Under the pieces are notes generated by a model. That model ran no database searches and was not told where the DNA came from. It saw only the letters and a list, made by a program, of their open reading frames with translations. Below are positions 1 to 12,755 of a DNA stretch of 64,000 bases, one piece after another. The stretch is from Holothuria scabra (taxonomy: Eukaryota; Echinodermata; Holothuroidea; Aspidochirotida; Holothuriidae). The stretch is taken from NCBI GenBank assembly GCA_037179385.1, contig CM074187.1, forward strand, positions 45,108,879-45,172,878. The letters run 5' to 3'. The translations under genes and the position numbers were made by a program. Within the stretch, counting starts at the first letter, position 1, and every line of letters starts with the position of its first letter.

Positions 1-687
1 AAATGCAAAATGCCATGTTAACATTCAGCGACACAACTTGAACCATCAGCTTATTGTACTTACTAAAATACTCATTATAGCAATATTTTTATTCAAATTA
101 AGTTTGAAAAAAAAACAATGATAAAAAACTGACATCTGAGCAATCCTGATCTTGGGCCTATATGTTCTAAGTCCGTGTTGCACATGGAGTTAAACACATG
201 AATACAATGATATATGTAGCAACTGAGATTCGTGATTTCTGTATCTCATCTCAACAAAATGAACACGTATTTTCCGGTAAAATATTACGTGTCATATTTG
301 AAACAGACGGGTTTTACCTGCAGCAATGTCGTTGAACGGATGACGTCATGTGTGACGTGTTATCATAAAATTACCCTCTAAGTCGATAATTCCTGATTTT
401 ATTTGTTCGCCTATTAGGTTCAGGCGATTGGTTAAACGACCTTGAATTAAACCCAAATTGAATATTACTAAACCGCAAAGAGCTGTAACAACGAGTCGAA
501 CCTATTATAATTGATACTAAAATGTAAACCGCGAACTTCATGTTGTGGCCTTCTAAAAAAATGACAGCATGCAGGTTTGGTGGAAGACACATGTGCAAAA
601 GACATTTTAGATGTTATACAAAAAATGACAAGTGTAAAACAGCAGTAAAACATGAGGGGTTCAGAATATTGTTTATTGTATAAGTTC
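1..687. other. Intergenic, no gene recognised
   Basis: AT-rich sequence with frequent stops in all frames. I see no splice-flanked coding segment, RNA gene or inverted-repeat element in it. The short open frames lack any recognisable domain. Confidence 0.5.
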
Positions 688-991
688 CTAAAAGGGCCAA
701 ACCTCTCACCCCAAACTACAGTTTTGGTACGAGGGTACCGAAATTCTCAATTGGCTCAGCTCTTTGATTGCCAGCTAATTCAAACAATGCAGAGTACTAA
801 AGCTTATGTTACACAACATGAAAGGTACTGGGGGTGTTTTGATTATATAAATTGAGTTTTTCTTACTCACCCTGAAGCAATAAACTGAAATTGTATCTGA
901 ATGAGCATGAATTTCAGACAATTGTGGGAGGGGCTTAAGTCAGAAGGTTAGGAGAATTGGTACTTTTGGGGTGAAAGAGCTGGGCCTTTAA
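688..991. mobile_element. MITE family B, copy 1
   Basis: Non-coding element of about 300 bp with inverted ends: AAAGGGCC..CTCACCCCAAA at the left, and GGGGTGAAAG..GGCCTTTAA at the right. The same sequence recurs at 3737-4040, 19895-20198 and 47282-47546, with a fragment near 28320-28354. The better-preserved copies are bounded by TTAA, as expected of a TTAA target-site duplication. The left TTAA of this copy has mutated to CTAA. It has no coding capacity, so mobilisation would have been in trans. Confidence 0.75.
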
Positions 992-2490
992 GCCATAATG
1001 TATTGGACCATTCAAAAGCGAAACTGGGGTTTCAAAGGTGAGGGTGAGCGGGATGAAAGTAAGGAACATGTTCTGACAGCATGCAGACAAAGTACCGACG
1101 CTTGTCAAAGATGTATTACTCGACAAGTCACACCCATGTGGCCGTTAATGCCGGTCAGTCCACGCCAAGTGGCGCGTGGCTGGGATTCTAATATAGGGGA
1201 CTCCGATACCGCACATGATGTTGATAGCCAGCCTGTCAGTAGTAACACCATTCGATAACCAGTATGCAGGGAACACTCTCTCAACTCTGCCACAAATACC
1301 TTAACCGGCGTTGGCTGTGGGCCCTTTTTATACACATGCGCTCGAGGCGCGCCAAATTTTGCCAGCCCATTCTGGTGGAAGTTTCCCCTTCCCTCGCAAT
1401 AAAAAGTCGTGGAAAAGTTTTCGGAAGAAAACAAAATTAGGTTGAAATTAGGATGCTGCTTCTTCACCTCACAAAGGGGAACTTCAGGAATGTCCGAAAA
1501 ATTGGAACACCAGCATGGAAATTTTTATTAGGAAATAATATATATCAAAAGCATGCTATTATAACACTGTGAGAAATTTCTCATCGCAAAAAAAGCTTAT
1601 TTTTTATAAATTCGTGAAGGTAGCTTCAAAATTCAAAATCTTCATGACTGCAATGCCAAAGTACATGGACCTATTTCGGTAGGAACAATCCAGGTACCTC
1701 CCCCTTTAAATCCTATCTAGTCCTAACACGACGTTATGAAGTATGGTATCACATATACCATAATGTCGGTTTTTGAATGACAAGTGATTGACAATCTTTT
1801 CCTTTGAAGTACGCGTAAACAGGCACTAAGAAACAAAGGAAAACCCAAACCGGCCCGGACAAAAACATGACAAGAACCACTCACAACAGCAAACAGATTT
1901 GCGTGTAAAACCTTACCAAGTTAAGAGTATCATTGTCCTTTCATCTCCTTTGGAAAGGAGAGCGTCTTAAGCAGCAATCGTTTGGCTTCACCTTCAGGCA
2001 AAGGCTTCGCGGATAGTCTAATCACTATTATGCGACTTAGAAAAAATAACATGCCATGGAAAGTGAATTCATTTCTTGCGTGTCACCGCCGTCCCCCGCA
2101 ACGTAATATAACATATAATGCGCTTATAATACCCCTTCCTTCCCCACACCTGTAAAGTTCACTTACAAATATACGTGTTTATTGTCTGCGAAGAACGCGG
2201 GTTACGCAATCAAAACTTGTTCTGCCCTGTGTACTCCTTGAAGCATGCAGCTGAACCAGGCTGAAGAAAATGAAACACATGTACAAATTCTAGTAATATA
2301 CAATTACCAGGGCATGGGTGGATCCAGGGGAGGGGCTCAAGGATGCGGACTCCACCCATCTTCTTCCAGAAGTATGACATGTAAAATGGCCTGTACCTCC
2401 TCTTCCCTTTCCAGTTGAGTCTACGGACACAATGTGCCGGAGCAGTAAGCTCTGCTTATGAGGCACTTGACAATGTTCAATAGCAGAACC
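992..2490. other. Intergenic, no gene recognised
   Basis: No supported coding exon. GC content rises around 1080-1400, where overlapping frames on both strands stay open for about 90-120 codons without recognisable domains. Part of that (about 1170-1255) looks like a decayed tRNA-derived SINE and is listed separately. Confidence 0.4.
1170..1255 (-). repeat. Possible decayed tRNA-derived SINE head
   Basis: Read on the minus strand, this segment has an A-box-like stretch (TGGTGTTACTACTGACAGG). Then comes the motif TTAGAATCCCAGCCACG, which resembles a B box plus acceptor stem (GGTTCGAATCCCAGCCACG type). The spacing is roughly tRNA-like. No second copy is visible in the window, so this is tentative. 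Confidence 0.25.
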
Positions 2491-3183
2491 CAGTAGTGTA
2501 GCTAGATATTATTCCGGGGGAGTACCCAAATTTTCCGATTTTTTTTAAGTATGAACACTATTTCTATGGGACAGTCATTTGCGACGCGCGAAGAGAGCCG
2601 AAATTTGTGCCATTTTTTAAAATTTTTGAAAATATGGAGCTTGTATTGGAGAAAATGTTAGATCCCGAGATCCTTATAAAACGAAATGTGAAAAATTCGG
2701 GAATTACTGAACAATCTTTATTTCTTATTGACAAGTCTGAGATTGCACGGGGAACAAAGGTCGTTGTTGCTAATGTTACCTAAGGCCTACAAACTGGGGC
2801 TCTCCGACCACATTTCAAAGTTCAGGAACTTTCGAAGAAAATTTGGAATTAAATGATAGAATATTCATGAAATGAGTAAATGTAGTTGCCGATATCACTT
2901 GATGGTCTGGTGGTTTTATCATTTCCAGAGTTTGGAAAAATTTACCAAACTGGTTTATGAGGTAACACGACTGCAAAAGTAACTGCAAATTGATGCGCAC
3001 AAAGCGCGGGAAATTTTGCATTCTTGAAACAAATAATTACAAAAATGGATCTTCGGAATTTCATGAAAGAAGAGCTGGGAAAACCACACTGTAGTTGACT
3101 GATGTCACAAATGGCAAATTTCCGAATTTTTCAATTTTCAGAGCTCCCTGCCCTCCCCCCCCCCCCACGTATCTACGCCACTG
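2491..3183. mobile_element. hAT-like non-autonomous element 1 (CAGTRGYGTAGC ends)
   Basis: About 690 bp, starting CAGTAGTGTAGCTAG and ending CTACGCCACTG, so the ends are inverted copies of CAGTGGCGTAGC. The C-tract next to the right terminus is typical of this family here. The flanking 8-mers are GCAGAACC and ATAGAACC (6 of 8 match), consistent with an aged 8-bp hAT target duplication. There is no transposase frame. It is separated from the next family member by only 69 bp. Confidence 0.7.
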
Positions 3184-3252
3184 ATAGAACCTCACTGTAA
3201 AAGTAGTAATTTCACTAGTCAGGCACATCTTTATCGTTGACAGGATTGGCGT

Positions 3253-5046
3253 CAGTGGCGTAGCCACGGGGGGGGGGCCTGGGGGGCCTAGGCCCCCCAG
3301 ATTTTCTTCAGGCCCCCCAGATTTTTTTGCCTTCTGATAAACTAATTGAGAAAAAAATAAAATGTTTGAGAGGAAATACACTTTGAAGTATTTCCTTCAA
3401 AAAGAGTAAATAAATAAAATGTGTAACAATTAAGAAAACATGCATGAATGTGTGTTAAACACATTTTGTGTGCATGTATGAAATCAAGTAATAACTTCAA
3501 AATGATTACTTTCACTAAATTAGATACCGTATATAATCTGCACTGTCGTTTATTGCATTACACTTCGAAGATGAAACGACTGAACGTTTCGAAGGCAAAC
3601 TCGAATTTGACTTTGTTAGGCTAAGACCCTTTCTGCCTTTCGGATGGCTGGTTGATTAACTGAAAACAAGGCCATCATACACTGGAGACCATTCTTACAC
3701 GACCATTCCTATACTTTATCATACACAAAATATGCCTTAAAGGCCCTGTTCTCTCACCCCAAACAGTACCAATTCTCCAAACCTTCTACTTAAGCTCCTC
3801 CCACAATTGTGTGAAATTCATCCTCACCCAGAGACAATCTCAGTTGATTGCTTCGAGTCGAGTATAGAAAAGCTCAATGTATATAAACAAAACACTCTCA
3901 GCACAGTTCATGCTGTGCAATAAAAGCTTTGGTACTCTGCATTGTTTGAATTAGCTGTCAATCAAGGAGCTGAGCCAATGGAGAATTTCAGTACACCCCT
4001 ACCAAAATTGTGGTTTGAGGTGAGAGGATTGGCCCTTTAAGGGTAAGGTACTGCCTTCGAATAATTCTTCCCATCCATCCCTAACAAGTAGGCCTATGTC
4101 GTGCCTCACTCCTTCCCATGACAAGTGCCACTGCAGAACGATTTTTTCGACAAGTCCTCTTTTTACTAGTTGACACTGGCGTCCGGGCGGATTTGTAAAA
4201 TGTCCACAAGGTCCGCATTTCATGTGTTTCCCGCATGATCCATACTTCTGCTTTGCGGTTTAAATATTTTGAGAGATTAACTCATATTATTTTAATTTTG
4301 ACTACGTAATGTACCGATGACTGAACAAATACTGCACCATTTTGCATCCAGACACCACTGAAAACCAGAAAACATTGTTTCTTTGGTAGTATGTATGTCA
4401 CTTGTAATATCTCTACAAAGACTAAAAATGAGTATTTTGAAAATTTTAATGCTCCCCAAATAGGAAAATCCTAAAACGTAGGCCTGTAATCAGTTCAAAG
4501 TTTTGCCAAACAAAGCACCATTTTGCATCTAGCAAATCTAACGCAAAGAAAGTTTCTCAGAGGGGGACACAACTAAGTTTGGTTTTCCAATGGGAGCTGA
4601 AATCTATTCAAATATTGCCGCATTTGCGATCTACGTTCTCCTGAAGTTCACAATTTTTCCCAAGAGAAAGGAAGATACCGGTTCGTTTTAGTCTCATCCC
4701 CCAGGCAATGGCACAGGTCAGAAATGTCCAGATTTTGGGTCCCTAAAAAGTGTATGTATTATCATTTTTCATAGATTGATTTTTTATTTACACTATTTGA
4801 GAAGTGGCAGACATGAGATTCATATTTCAAGGCTGGGTACATCCAGCTTAAAACACGTGGGAAGTGCCGTTTCCAGCCATCTGGGGGGTTTGTAAAACCC
4901 AAAATTTTCTTGTACGCTCCGCGCCAACCAATGGTGGCGCTCCGCTTAGATAGTCTTGCCGCGCCTGACCCTCGGAGGTACCAGGCCCCCACTTGTTTCC
5001 TAGCCCCCCCCCCCCCCAAAAAAATACCATCCTGGCTACGCCACTG
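3253..5046. mobile_element. hAT-like non-autonomous element 2 with exact 8-bp TSD
   Basis: A 1.79-kb element starting CAGTGGCGTAGCCACGG and ending CCTGGCTACGCCACTG. It is flanked on both sides by the identical 8-mer ATTGGCGT (3245-3252 and 5047-5054). Inverted CAGTG ends plus an 8-bp duplication are diagnostic of the hAT superfamily. Mononucleotide G/C runs lie just inside both ends. A family B MITE (3737-4040) is nested inside. No transposase-like frame is present, so it is a non-autonomous or gutted copy. Confidence 0.88.
3737..4040. mobile_element. MITE family B, copy 2 (nested)
   Basis: A 304-bp element bounded by TTAA on both sides, with inverted ends AAAGGCCC..CTCACCCCAAA / TTTGAGGTGAGAGGATTGGCCCTTT. 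It sits inside the hAT-like element 3253-5046 and so inserted after it. It is colinear with the copies at 688-991 and 19895-20198. Confidence 0.82.
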
Positions 5047-5133
5047 ATTGGCGTCCTTATTAAAAAGACAGACATTGAAAACATTGAGAAAGTATACAAC
5101 CAGATAACGGCGTGCTGCAAATTCTGAAGTTTC

Positions 5134-5404
5134 TATAGACGAATCCGGACGGCAAGTGATGGTCTGATTTCAGTCGGCCATAACTGGGGTCTGTCACTTT
5201 TAATCTTCCATTTCCTTGCAAGCTTACCTTAACTTATCATGGATGGTTGTGCACCTAATTGTATCTTAATTTCTTCAATTTTACCAAATATGAGAGTTTA
5301 AAATTCATGGAGACAATAAATGAAGACGATTTTAGGCCGATGGACCCTACTAATGGCTGCTGCCCGCAGTCATTAAACCCAAGCGCTGATCGGATTCGTC
5401 TATA
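5134..5404. mobile_element. MITE family F, copy 1 (TATAGACGAATCC ends)
   Basis: Element of about 270 bp with inverted termini TATAGACGAATCCGG and GGATTCGTCTATA. It is probably bounded by a TA target duplication, which would fit a Tc1/mariner-type mobiliser. A shorter relative (164 bp) lies at 16348-16511 and shares the terminal regions and internal blocks. It is non-coding. Confidence 0.75.
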
Positions 5405-8037
5405 TACTCAGATTTGGACGAACAGACGAACTAAGTCTTAAATAAAATGCGGGAACTTAAAGCAGATTTGACGGAAGTGTCAAAAATTGTCAAAGAACTA
5501 GAAAATGTAGATCATGCAGTTTCTTTTAATCTGTCAGAGAATAGTAGAACAGCCTGAGGAGTTGACTAGCTATAATTCAAGACCCATTATTGGGACGTAT
5601 ATTTGGCTGGATATTAGAAAGAGTTTTTTAAGTCAGCGCATAAACTGAAAGGAATAGCCTGTCACAGGACAATAGTAAAACGGTCAACGGTAAAGGTATG
5701 ATTTATCCTGTTTTTATTTCCTGAGAAAGAGGTCGCTCTACAAAAGACAGAAACGGCTCCCCCCCCCCCCCCCCCCTTGGCGATGCCGGTAGGCTCCGTT
5801 GAGTTACTGTCAGACATCATACCAGGAAACTGCCATTGACAGTTCCTGGTCACTGGTTAGACTAGGCGGTATGAAAATGAACGCTTACACTTTTTCCCAC
5901 CCAAAGGCTTGCGGAGCTCTCACTGTCAAAAATGCTGTGGGTGGATGTATTCCCCAAGTCTAAACTTTATCAAACCTAACCCAAGTCACAAGAACGAAAA
6001 TTGGTATTTTCTCCTTAATTTTAAAGTATGCTTAAACTTGTCACCAATTTTGCTTTAAGCTTGCTCAAATATCGCACCAAATTGCATTTAAGGTCCATCA
6101 ATATTCAAAAATGCCACAGTTCATTCAGTTAATAAATTACCGTTGTGTACTGAAAGATTTGCAGTATTTTTTATGGGCTAGATTATAAATATTACGTCAC
6201 ATTTTCAAAAGTTTCCCAAGGGTTTTCCGTGGGGCCACAATTGGTAAGCCACGCCCACTGCTGGGCAAAAATCAACAGCGTTTTAGTGCGGCAGTTAGAC
6301 GTTGGTCGCCAGCTGCTCAGCTAGCTATACTCTTGCGTACAACACTAGGTTTTGCCCATCAAAGGCGGCATTGTTTGTGAAGTCAGAGTAAGCACTCTAT
6401 GGGACCCTCGTCTGGACGGCGGTTCGAAACATCAGTCAGTCCCGCCCGGGCCAGCGGTCGACCATGACTACCGTCCTTGTTTCCATTGAAAGATGTATTG
6501 GAACCTTAGAACTAGAAGAATGCGTGAGCCATAAGTCATTTGACGATATCAAAACGCACAATTCTCCATACAAAAGCAAGTAGCCATTGAAGCTTTAAAA
6601 TGTGAAATTTTCTCGAAATATTTCTCTCGAAGTGAGAAAATTGGTTTGTGGAAGAAACTTCTAAATAAGTGGGCATGTAGAATTAAGGTACTAACTTTTC
6701 AATGGCAAGTCACCCTCAAGCAAGTATCGGTAGGTAGATAGGTAAAAAAATGTGAAAATAAAAAAGTAAAGCTTCCATTTCCGTACGAATTGTTGACTTG
6801 GTAGTTTAAAAAGTGGATCCTTTACAGATCATTTTTAGCGGTTACAGGAAGTTCAAAATACCTAAAACATTCTTCATGCAAGAGAAGTATTTTTATCTCA
6901 ACCGTGACAACGCCCACACTCATTTCTCATCGATTCTCTCTTTGAGCACAATTTTGAAAATACAAACAACACCATGAGCAAGGCCAACGACGCGGCATCT
7001 GTCTCCCGCTATCAGGGCGGAATATCGATCAATTACGTCACACAAACATTACCTGAGAGTAAAAATCAAAATTCAACAAACTGGCGGATCTCCATGGTTA
7101 CTTCATAGAAGTTTTGCGATTTCAATCACTATAGTGATATGGGGTGATGTCTGTAACTAGGGGTAATCTCTGGTACTAGGGTGAAAAGTTTCCAATGTTG
7201 ACCATGATTTGGAGTGAGTGGTTGTAATACTGGATTTTTGAAGTATCTTATGGGGGAGCAAACTTACATCAGTAGCTAACCGGAGTTTTCCCAAAAGTGG
7301 GTAGGAGGGGAGTGGTGACCGTTTGAAACAGGGAGTGGTACCAGGGTTTTCTCCAAGTTAGACGACAGTGGTGACAATTTGAAACAGCGGGCATCGCCTC
7401 AACCAGGGACCTTTACGTTTCAACAAGGTGTGCTTTTATTCTTAATTAGTATATTTAACCAAGAAATGCCAACCATGATGTGTCTGTAAAAGTATACAGG
7501 GCCCCCATTCCCCAGTGACCGTCACCGCTTTTTGAAGGGGATCATTGAGCTGATATCGATAAATTAATGACAGTGGTTAAGGGTTCTATGACGTGAAAAT
7601 GCTTATAATTGGAATGATAAGTCAAGTTTCATATCTAATAGTGACGGAAGAATTTAAACTTTTCAATTTTGGAGGTGTCCTAACTCCTAATGGTTTTGTG
7701 CACAATTTGAAGTGTCTGGTCACGAATTTTTGAAAACTGAATTGAACCGTTAAGTACTCACTCATAAACAGTTACTTCTGTGGGGTATACTGTTTCCAAA
7801 GTCCTCCCGACCCTCTAGCAAAGGGCCGTTCGGTGAAACCAAACTTTAAACTGCTTCCCAAAGGAGCTATACGTCCACTTAAGGACAACACTTGGGGTGT
7901 ATATGGATTGCCTAAGTTTGACCATTTGTCATTGGTATGTGAAGACCCCCCATCATCCTGCTCTTTTCTGAGTTTCATGTGACTCATATTGTTTTCTTTC
8001 TTTCGTTACTTTTGTGGAAGTAAATTGTCCTTTTTCA
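5405..8037. other. Intergenic, no gene recognised
   Basis: No coding exon supported. A C-homopolymer run lies at about 5759-5777. The GC-richer patch 6200-6480 includes GGTTCGAAAC, a B-box-like decamer, but with no A box at proper spacing. The right part (7570-7975) is a repeat shared with 37595-37860 and is listed separately. Confidence 0.45.
7570..7975 (+). repeat. Interspersed repeat family J, copy 1
   Basis: This stretch is homologous in inverted orientation to 37595-37860. Shared blocks include GATAAGTCAAGTTTCATA, GTAATGGTTTTGTGCA-type sequence and TTGACCATTTGTCATTGGTA. This copy carries about 110 bp (7790-7910) that the other copy lacks at the same place. No termini or target duplication could be defined. 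Confidence 0.6.
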
Positions 8038-8303
8038 TTAAAGGGCAAGAGTAGTCGACCCAAAATTATTTTGGATGCAACAGCTACATCTCAAAATTTC
8101 CTTTTCATTGCTCTTCAAACTATATTTCATGACATTTTAGGACTCCAATATTGCATAATCAAGGTGAGCAAGGCGGCAGAAAACACTAGTGGATTTCACA
8201 TTTAAGGAGAAAAAGTATCGTCACATGGCTCCCAAGAGCCAATCATGAATCATACAAGTCTTGTACACTTCGTCAAGTTGGGGTGACTGCTCTTGTCCTT
8301 TAA
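8038..8303 (+). mobile_element. MITE family A, copy 1
   Basis: A 266-bp element bounded by TTAA, with about 25-bp inverted termini of the type AAAGGRCAAGAGCAGTCACC. Seven copies are present in the window, in both orientations: 8038, 11157, 24990, 29491, 36337, 36721 and 50787. Internally it contains CACATGGCTCCCAAGAGCC and an AATCATGAA block conserved in all copies. It is non-coding, with a TTAA target preference like piggyBac-type mobilisation. Confidence 0.85.
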
Positions 8304-10985
8304 GTACTTCGTAAACGAGTTCAAATTATATGAATAGCTAAAAAATAGACATGGAAGCAAGAGGAAACCACTTTCCAAACTCCGGAGAGAGAACTAAACA
8401 GGGTGGTTGCCAGAAAATGTCTACACTGAATGAGTCAAAATGATATGATCTTACTTGAGCAATCCTTAGACCTTTCATAAAGTGCGTGGGGTGTAATTTC
8501 TGCAACAACCGGTAATTACATTCGAGATTTACATTTTCATACATGACTGCTATCGCCGCTGTGCGTGCGTACTGCAGGATCTTCAAGTTCGAGGCCATTA
8601 ATTACATCAAATAAAAATATGTCGATGAATGACGCTTTCGAACATAATTAAAAACATCACATTCCTAGCTAATAACACAATTAAAAAGCACTTGCTCGTG
8701 GAAGTCTACAAAATTTTTGTAATTTTTATTAAAAGTTACATACGAATAACAGGATTCCCGCCTTTGCAATAAATCAATGACAAAATGGAGCTATGTGACT
8801 CGTGTGGGAGGGGTTGGCTTCGTTTATGTTTTTACGGCATCACATTGGCGTATCCAGGATACCAAGGGGGAATTTCTAGCCTTGAGCTGGCGGATTCTTG
8901 GATCAGACATTGCCGAGTCACGAGCGGGCAGTTGCTTTAATATCGTTGAAATATTTTAAAATACATTTTTTCAGGTAATAAATAGACTAGACCAACGAAA
9001 AACTGGATACTCTGAGCCCCCTGAAAGCCTAAAATCGAATACGAATCGTGCTGATGGATGTGAAATATGCGCTTTGTGTGGATTTTCTACACCATATTGA
9101 GAGGTTGCAACGTTGCGTAAGAAATAGTCTTGGTCAAGAACTTAATACCAGTTCGTGTTGCATTGTACTTTCTTTTGAGTACGCCCTCTACACCTCAGTT
9201 CTGTGCTATTACTGAAACAGATCTTCCTGCAAAATAGTTAAATTTGGAGCCCGCCCTCTATTTTGAATTGTAGAGGGAAAAGGTGTAATATCGTCTTCGC
9301 CAAGACTACGTGAGAAAGTGATACCCTATCGTAAGATAGCGTGAAATGCCTCCCAGACTGAATCAGTGAGAGTCGAGAGTCATGTCATAAACCTACGCAG
9401 GATTGTGTCAAAGGAGATATGTATGTGTACCAGTGCAATTTACGGTTGGTGCCAGCGGAGGGGGGGGGGGGTGCTCCTCGAACGGGAAGGCTGCCACCTA
9501 ATCGGGGAGAAGATCCAGTTTCGTCGGAGAGCCTTCATCCATACTGTAAAAGATGTAAGCCCAATAACTTTTGCGTACGAGAAGGAAACTCAAAATTCCC
9601 AATTTTCCTCACAAAAAGAAAAAAATCTTTAATAAACTCTCCAGGTTTTTAAAAATTCTGAAAAGAAAGCCAAAACATTCTCCGATTACGCCATACGACG
9701 AACATGAAACCTCAACCAGGATCAGTCTTGATATTTTCCAGAGGCTATGAACTTGGGGCAAATTGAACTTAAATATAGACCCCAATTTTGGGAAGAAAAC
9801 AAGCTAATACTCTATTAGCTGTGGCCATTGTATTGTATCGATTGCATTCTTTGTGAAGGTTTTGGAATCGGTTAGAAATTATGGATATCGTTAGCCAGTT
9901 AGGAAATTTATTGTTAAACAGTGCACATCGCCAAAAATTTTCTGCCAAAAAATTCTTGCAATATGTAGGTCCCAGAATAAGCAAGTCAAACTTCTTCGGG
10001 AAATTTACCAATGTCGTAGGAGAACCTTCATCTACATGATGATATCCCACCAGGGATTCGCCGCCTCTTTCGGGGCTTCAAAATGGTAGCCCCCTTCCCC
10101 TGTTGGGAAGCTTGGCACCCCGTCGGGCAAATCCTGGCGCTATTCCTACTGTCAACACAACAACGCAGATCCCTTGAGTTTCCCATGGCATGTAGCTGAT
10201 CATCTCTAAGATGACTGCATACAACTGAGAGATTGCTTACATTCACGGCTTGTGACTAGTATTTAGTGCAACAATTAGATTTGGGATAAAACAAAAAGGA
10301 ATTATTATTAAACATAAATAAACCAGAATAACGTTGCTTAATATGCTATCTAAATCGTTTTTCTCTCTCTCTGGGAAGAAAGGTAGTCTCGAACTCAGGA
10401 ACCGCCCTCTAAATTAAATTGCCATTGGTGTTTCAATTTACAGGAGCTCAATTTTGGGGTTAGCCATATCAACTGCTTATTTGCTTTACTCATTTTGCTA
10501 GGGAAGTGGGCACCTATATACAGGGCTGCAAGGCGAATTTCGAAGTGGGGGCCTGATGCCCCAAAGTGGCTCATTATGTTCAACAATATAATAACAATGT
10601 AAGGTGGCTCAAAATGCCTTTGGCAAAAAGGTGGGGATGAAGCATCAGCTCCCCCCCCCCCCCGACAAGGCAGTCCCTGATATACCCACTTATAATTCCA
10701 TACAAGGGGCTACTTAGTTGTGCAAACTGCAAAGGCACACAGGGTGGCCTCACTTTGATGAAGTTTTCTTGTTTCAAGGTCCCTAAAGGTTTCGACAGAT
10801 ACTTTCATAAAGACTGTTCCATCACTTCATACTTGAAAGATGCTCTGAACAGTCTTCACCATGGTTTCCTTACAAGATGCTAGGTTGTATAGTTCTTTTT
10901 TTTTTGGGGGGGGGGGGGTAGAGAAAGAGTGTTAGGAACTCCAAATGATGACAAACCGTTGAGATCTATTTCTGATGCAAGTACC
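8304..10985. other. Intergenic, no gene recognised
   Basis: No supported exon. CATTGGCGTATCCAGG at about 8842 resembles a hAT-family end of the CAGTGGCGTAGC type, but no partner end is visible. G or C homopolymers occur at about 9460, 10651 and 10907. A short repeat at 10540-10625 matches 23218-23300 in inverse orientation. Confidence 0.4.
10540..10625 (+). repeat. Short interspersed repeat family L, copy 1
   Basis: It shares CCAAAGTGGC and AACAATGTAAGGTGGC with the reverse complement of 23218-23300, with the same order and spacing. It is non-coding and the element class is unknown. Confidence 0.5.
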
Positions 10986-10991
10986 TTTATT
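10986..10991 (-). terminator. Candidate polyadenylation signal of gene 1
   Basis: TTTATT on the plus strand is AATAAA on the minus strand, about 1.77 kb downstream of the gene 1 stop codon. It is the clearest hexamer found on the correct strand, but no transcript data support it and nearer variant signals could be used. Confidence 0.35.
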
Positions 10992-11156
10992 ATTACTGTG
11001 GTTACAAATGAAACACTGTGGTTATATTAAGGTAAACTGTACATCAGGGAGTTGTTATCCCAATGGAAATAGCAGTTCAATCCATGTCAATAGATCTTAA
11101 ATATTACAAAAGTTCTACAACCTTGTGATAAGACTAAACAGAGGTAAGGTTCTTCA

Positions 11157-11411
11157 TTAAAAGGGGAAGAGCAGAAGCTGAAACTTCTTTTGAAGCAACA
11201 GTCAAATCTAACAATTTTCTTTTCTGTTCAAAGTATCTTTCATAATGTTTTAGGGCTTCAGTATTGCATATAAGGCAAAGTATGCAGGCACTGGTAGTAA
11301 ATTTCACATTTGAAGAGAAAAAATATTGTCACATGACTCTAGAGAGCCAATCATGAAACAGGACAGTCTACCACACCACTTCAAGCTGGGGTGAGTGCAT
11401 TGCCTGTTTAA
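11157..11411 (+). mobile_element. MITE family A, copy 2
   Basis: Divergent 255-bp copy, still bounded by TTAA. It retains the internal blocks TTTCACATTTGAAGAGAAAA, GTCACATGACTC and CCAATCATGAAACAGGACAG. The terminal repeats are partly eroded. It probably lies inside the transcribed 3' region of gene 1. Confidence 0.75.
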
Positions 11412-12386
11412 TGCTTTGGTTTCCATCGTCTCTTAAAATCATTCACCTACTGTATAACAAGGAGTTTGAATAGACCACTGCTTTAATAAACATAGTAGGT
11501 TGGTATCACCATCATTTAAAAACAGGACTTTGTATAACAAAATGGCTGTCTAATAGAAATAGACCAGTGAAAATGCCCCTCCCCATATAGAGAGATGATA
11601 TCAAATCAGCTACTGCTACAGGATATTAACCCATTCTATTACACCCTGAAAAGTAAGTTATCAAAAATTCATGTTTTCACAACTTCACGTAAAATCATGC
11701 AAGACATTTGAGGCACTGAGAGCCACCCAAGTGAGAATCCTTTTTTTTAGATGACTGACAATGCCATGGCCAAAATCGTCATAATTCTACAAATTTACAG
11801 AAGATGTTAGCTTAGTTCTGAAAGACATCTCAGAAGGAAGACAATTGAAAGATTACAAGGTGACCTTGAAAGAACAAACCTCACTTCAAAGAAAGTTTTA
11901 GTGAGATATCTCCACACAGATAACAACTCCCTACTCCAATTATCAGAAAGGATGATACAATACTATAGGTATATTCATATCTTTTTCTATTATATTTACA
12001 ACTTCATTGCTTTAATGTACAGAATACTGAAAGATGGTCTGAATTACAGACAGAAGTACCATAAAACACTTTAAAAAAATGCAAGTTTACTTTTACTTCA
12101 ACTTTATCATCATATTTACAAGTTACAGCCTCGTGTAATCACACTTCATCTCCAGCTGAAGTATGTAGGTCAGTTGTATGTACAACACATTTTAAATCCT
12201 CCAAGCTATCACTCCTTTGTAACACTCACTTTGGTAGGAAAGACTTTGTACAATTTAGCTAAACAGGCCCATACCACCATTAGATGAAGGAGTTCTGATA
12301 TCCCACTCATATAATCCCAAGCCTTAATGTATAGGGTCCTATTTGACTTGCGATTGTCAATTTCCAATTTAAACTATGACGACACA

Positions 12387-12480
12387 AAACTTTGATCATA
12401 CATAGAGTTTCAATCTCAAAACTTTGACCACACATAGAGTTTCAACCCTAAAACTATGATCATACAAAGAGTTTCAATCG
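12387..12480. repeat. Three-copy 31-bp minisatellite
   Basis: A unit containing ACTTTGATCATACATAGAG plus TTTCAAYC repeats three times with few changes. It lies in the probable 3' UTR of gene 1. Confidence 0.7.
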
Positions 12481-12755
12481 CATATACACTGTCATACCTC
12501 TTCCCCATGCACCAATATATAAAAACATCGTCAATATGTTTTATCTATACAAATTTACATTTTTTTCTCTTCAATATTCCATCATTTCTTAAAAAACTAA
12601 ACACATTATTATGAAGTGCACCATACGATCATCCAACCATATTCTTTGGTTTAAGTGTTGCTATTACCCTAACCCACCTTTCAGGAACCCCAACACAAAC
12701 CCATTTTTCTTAACTTTGGTCAAAACCACACTTTGGGAAGACCAACCTAAAGCAA

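Larger units (their letters stand above)
10992..12755 (-). other. Probable 3' UTR of gene 1
   Basis: AT-rich non-coding sequence between the gene 1 stop codon and the candidate polyadenylation signal. It carries a degenerate family A MITE (11157-11411) and a three-copy 31-bp minisatellite (12387-12480). The extent is inferred only from the position of the signal. Confidence 0.35.

Noticed and set aside
1105..1467. 120-codon minus-strand open frame as a gene
   Set aside because: No domain and no splice context. It overlaps a probable decayed SINE and an equally long antisense frame.
6380..6470. tRNA gene suggested by GGTTCGAAAC near 6420
   Set aside because: A B-box-like decamer only. There is no A box at the right distance and no cloverleaf could be drawn.
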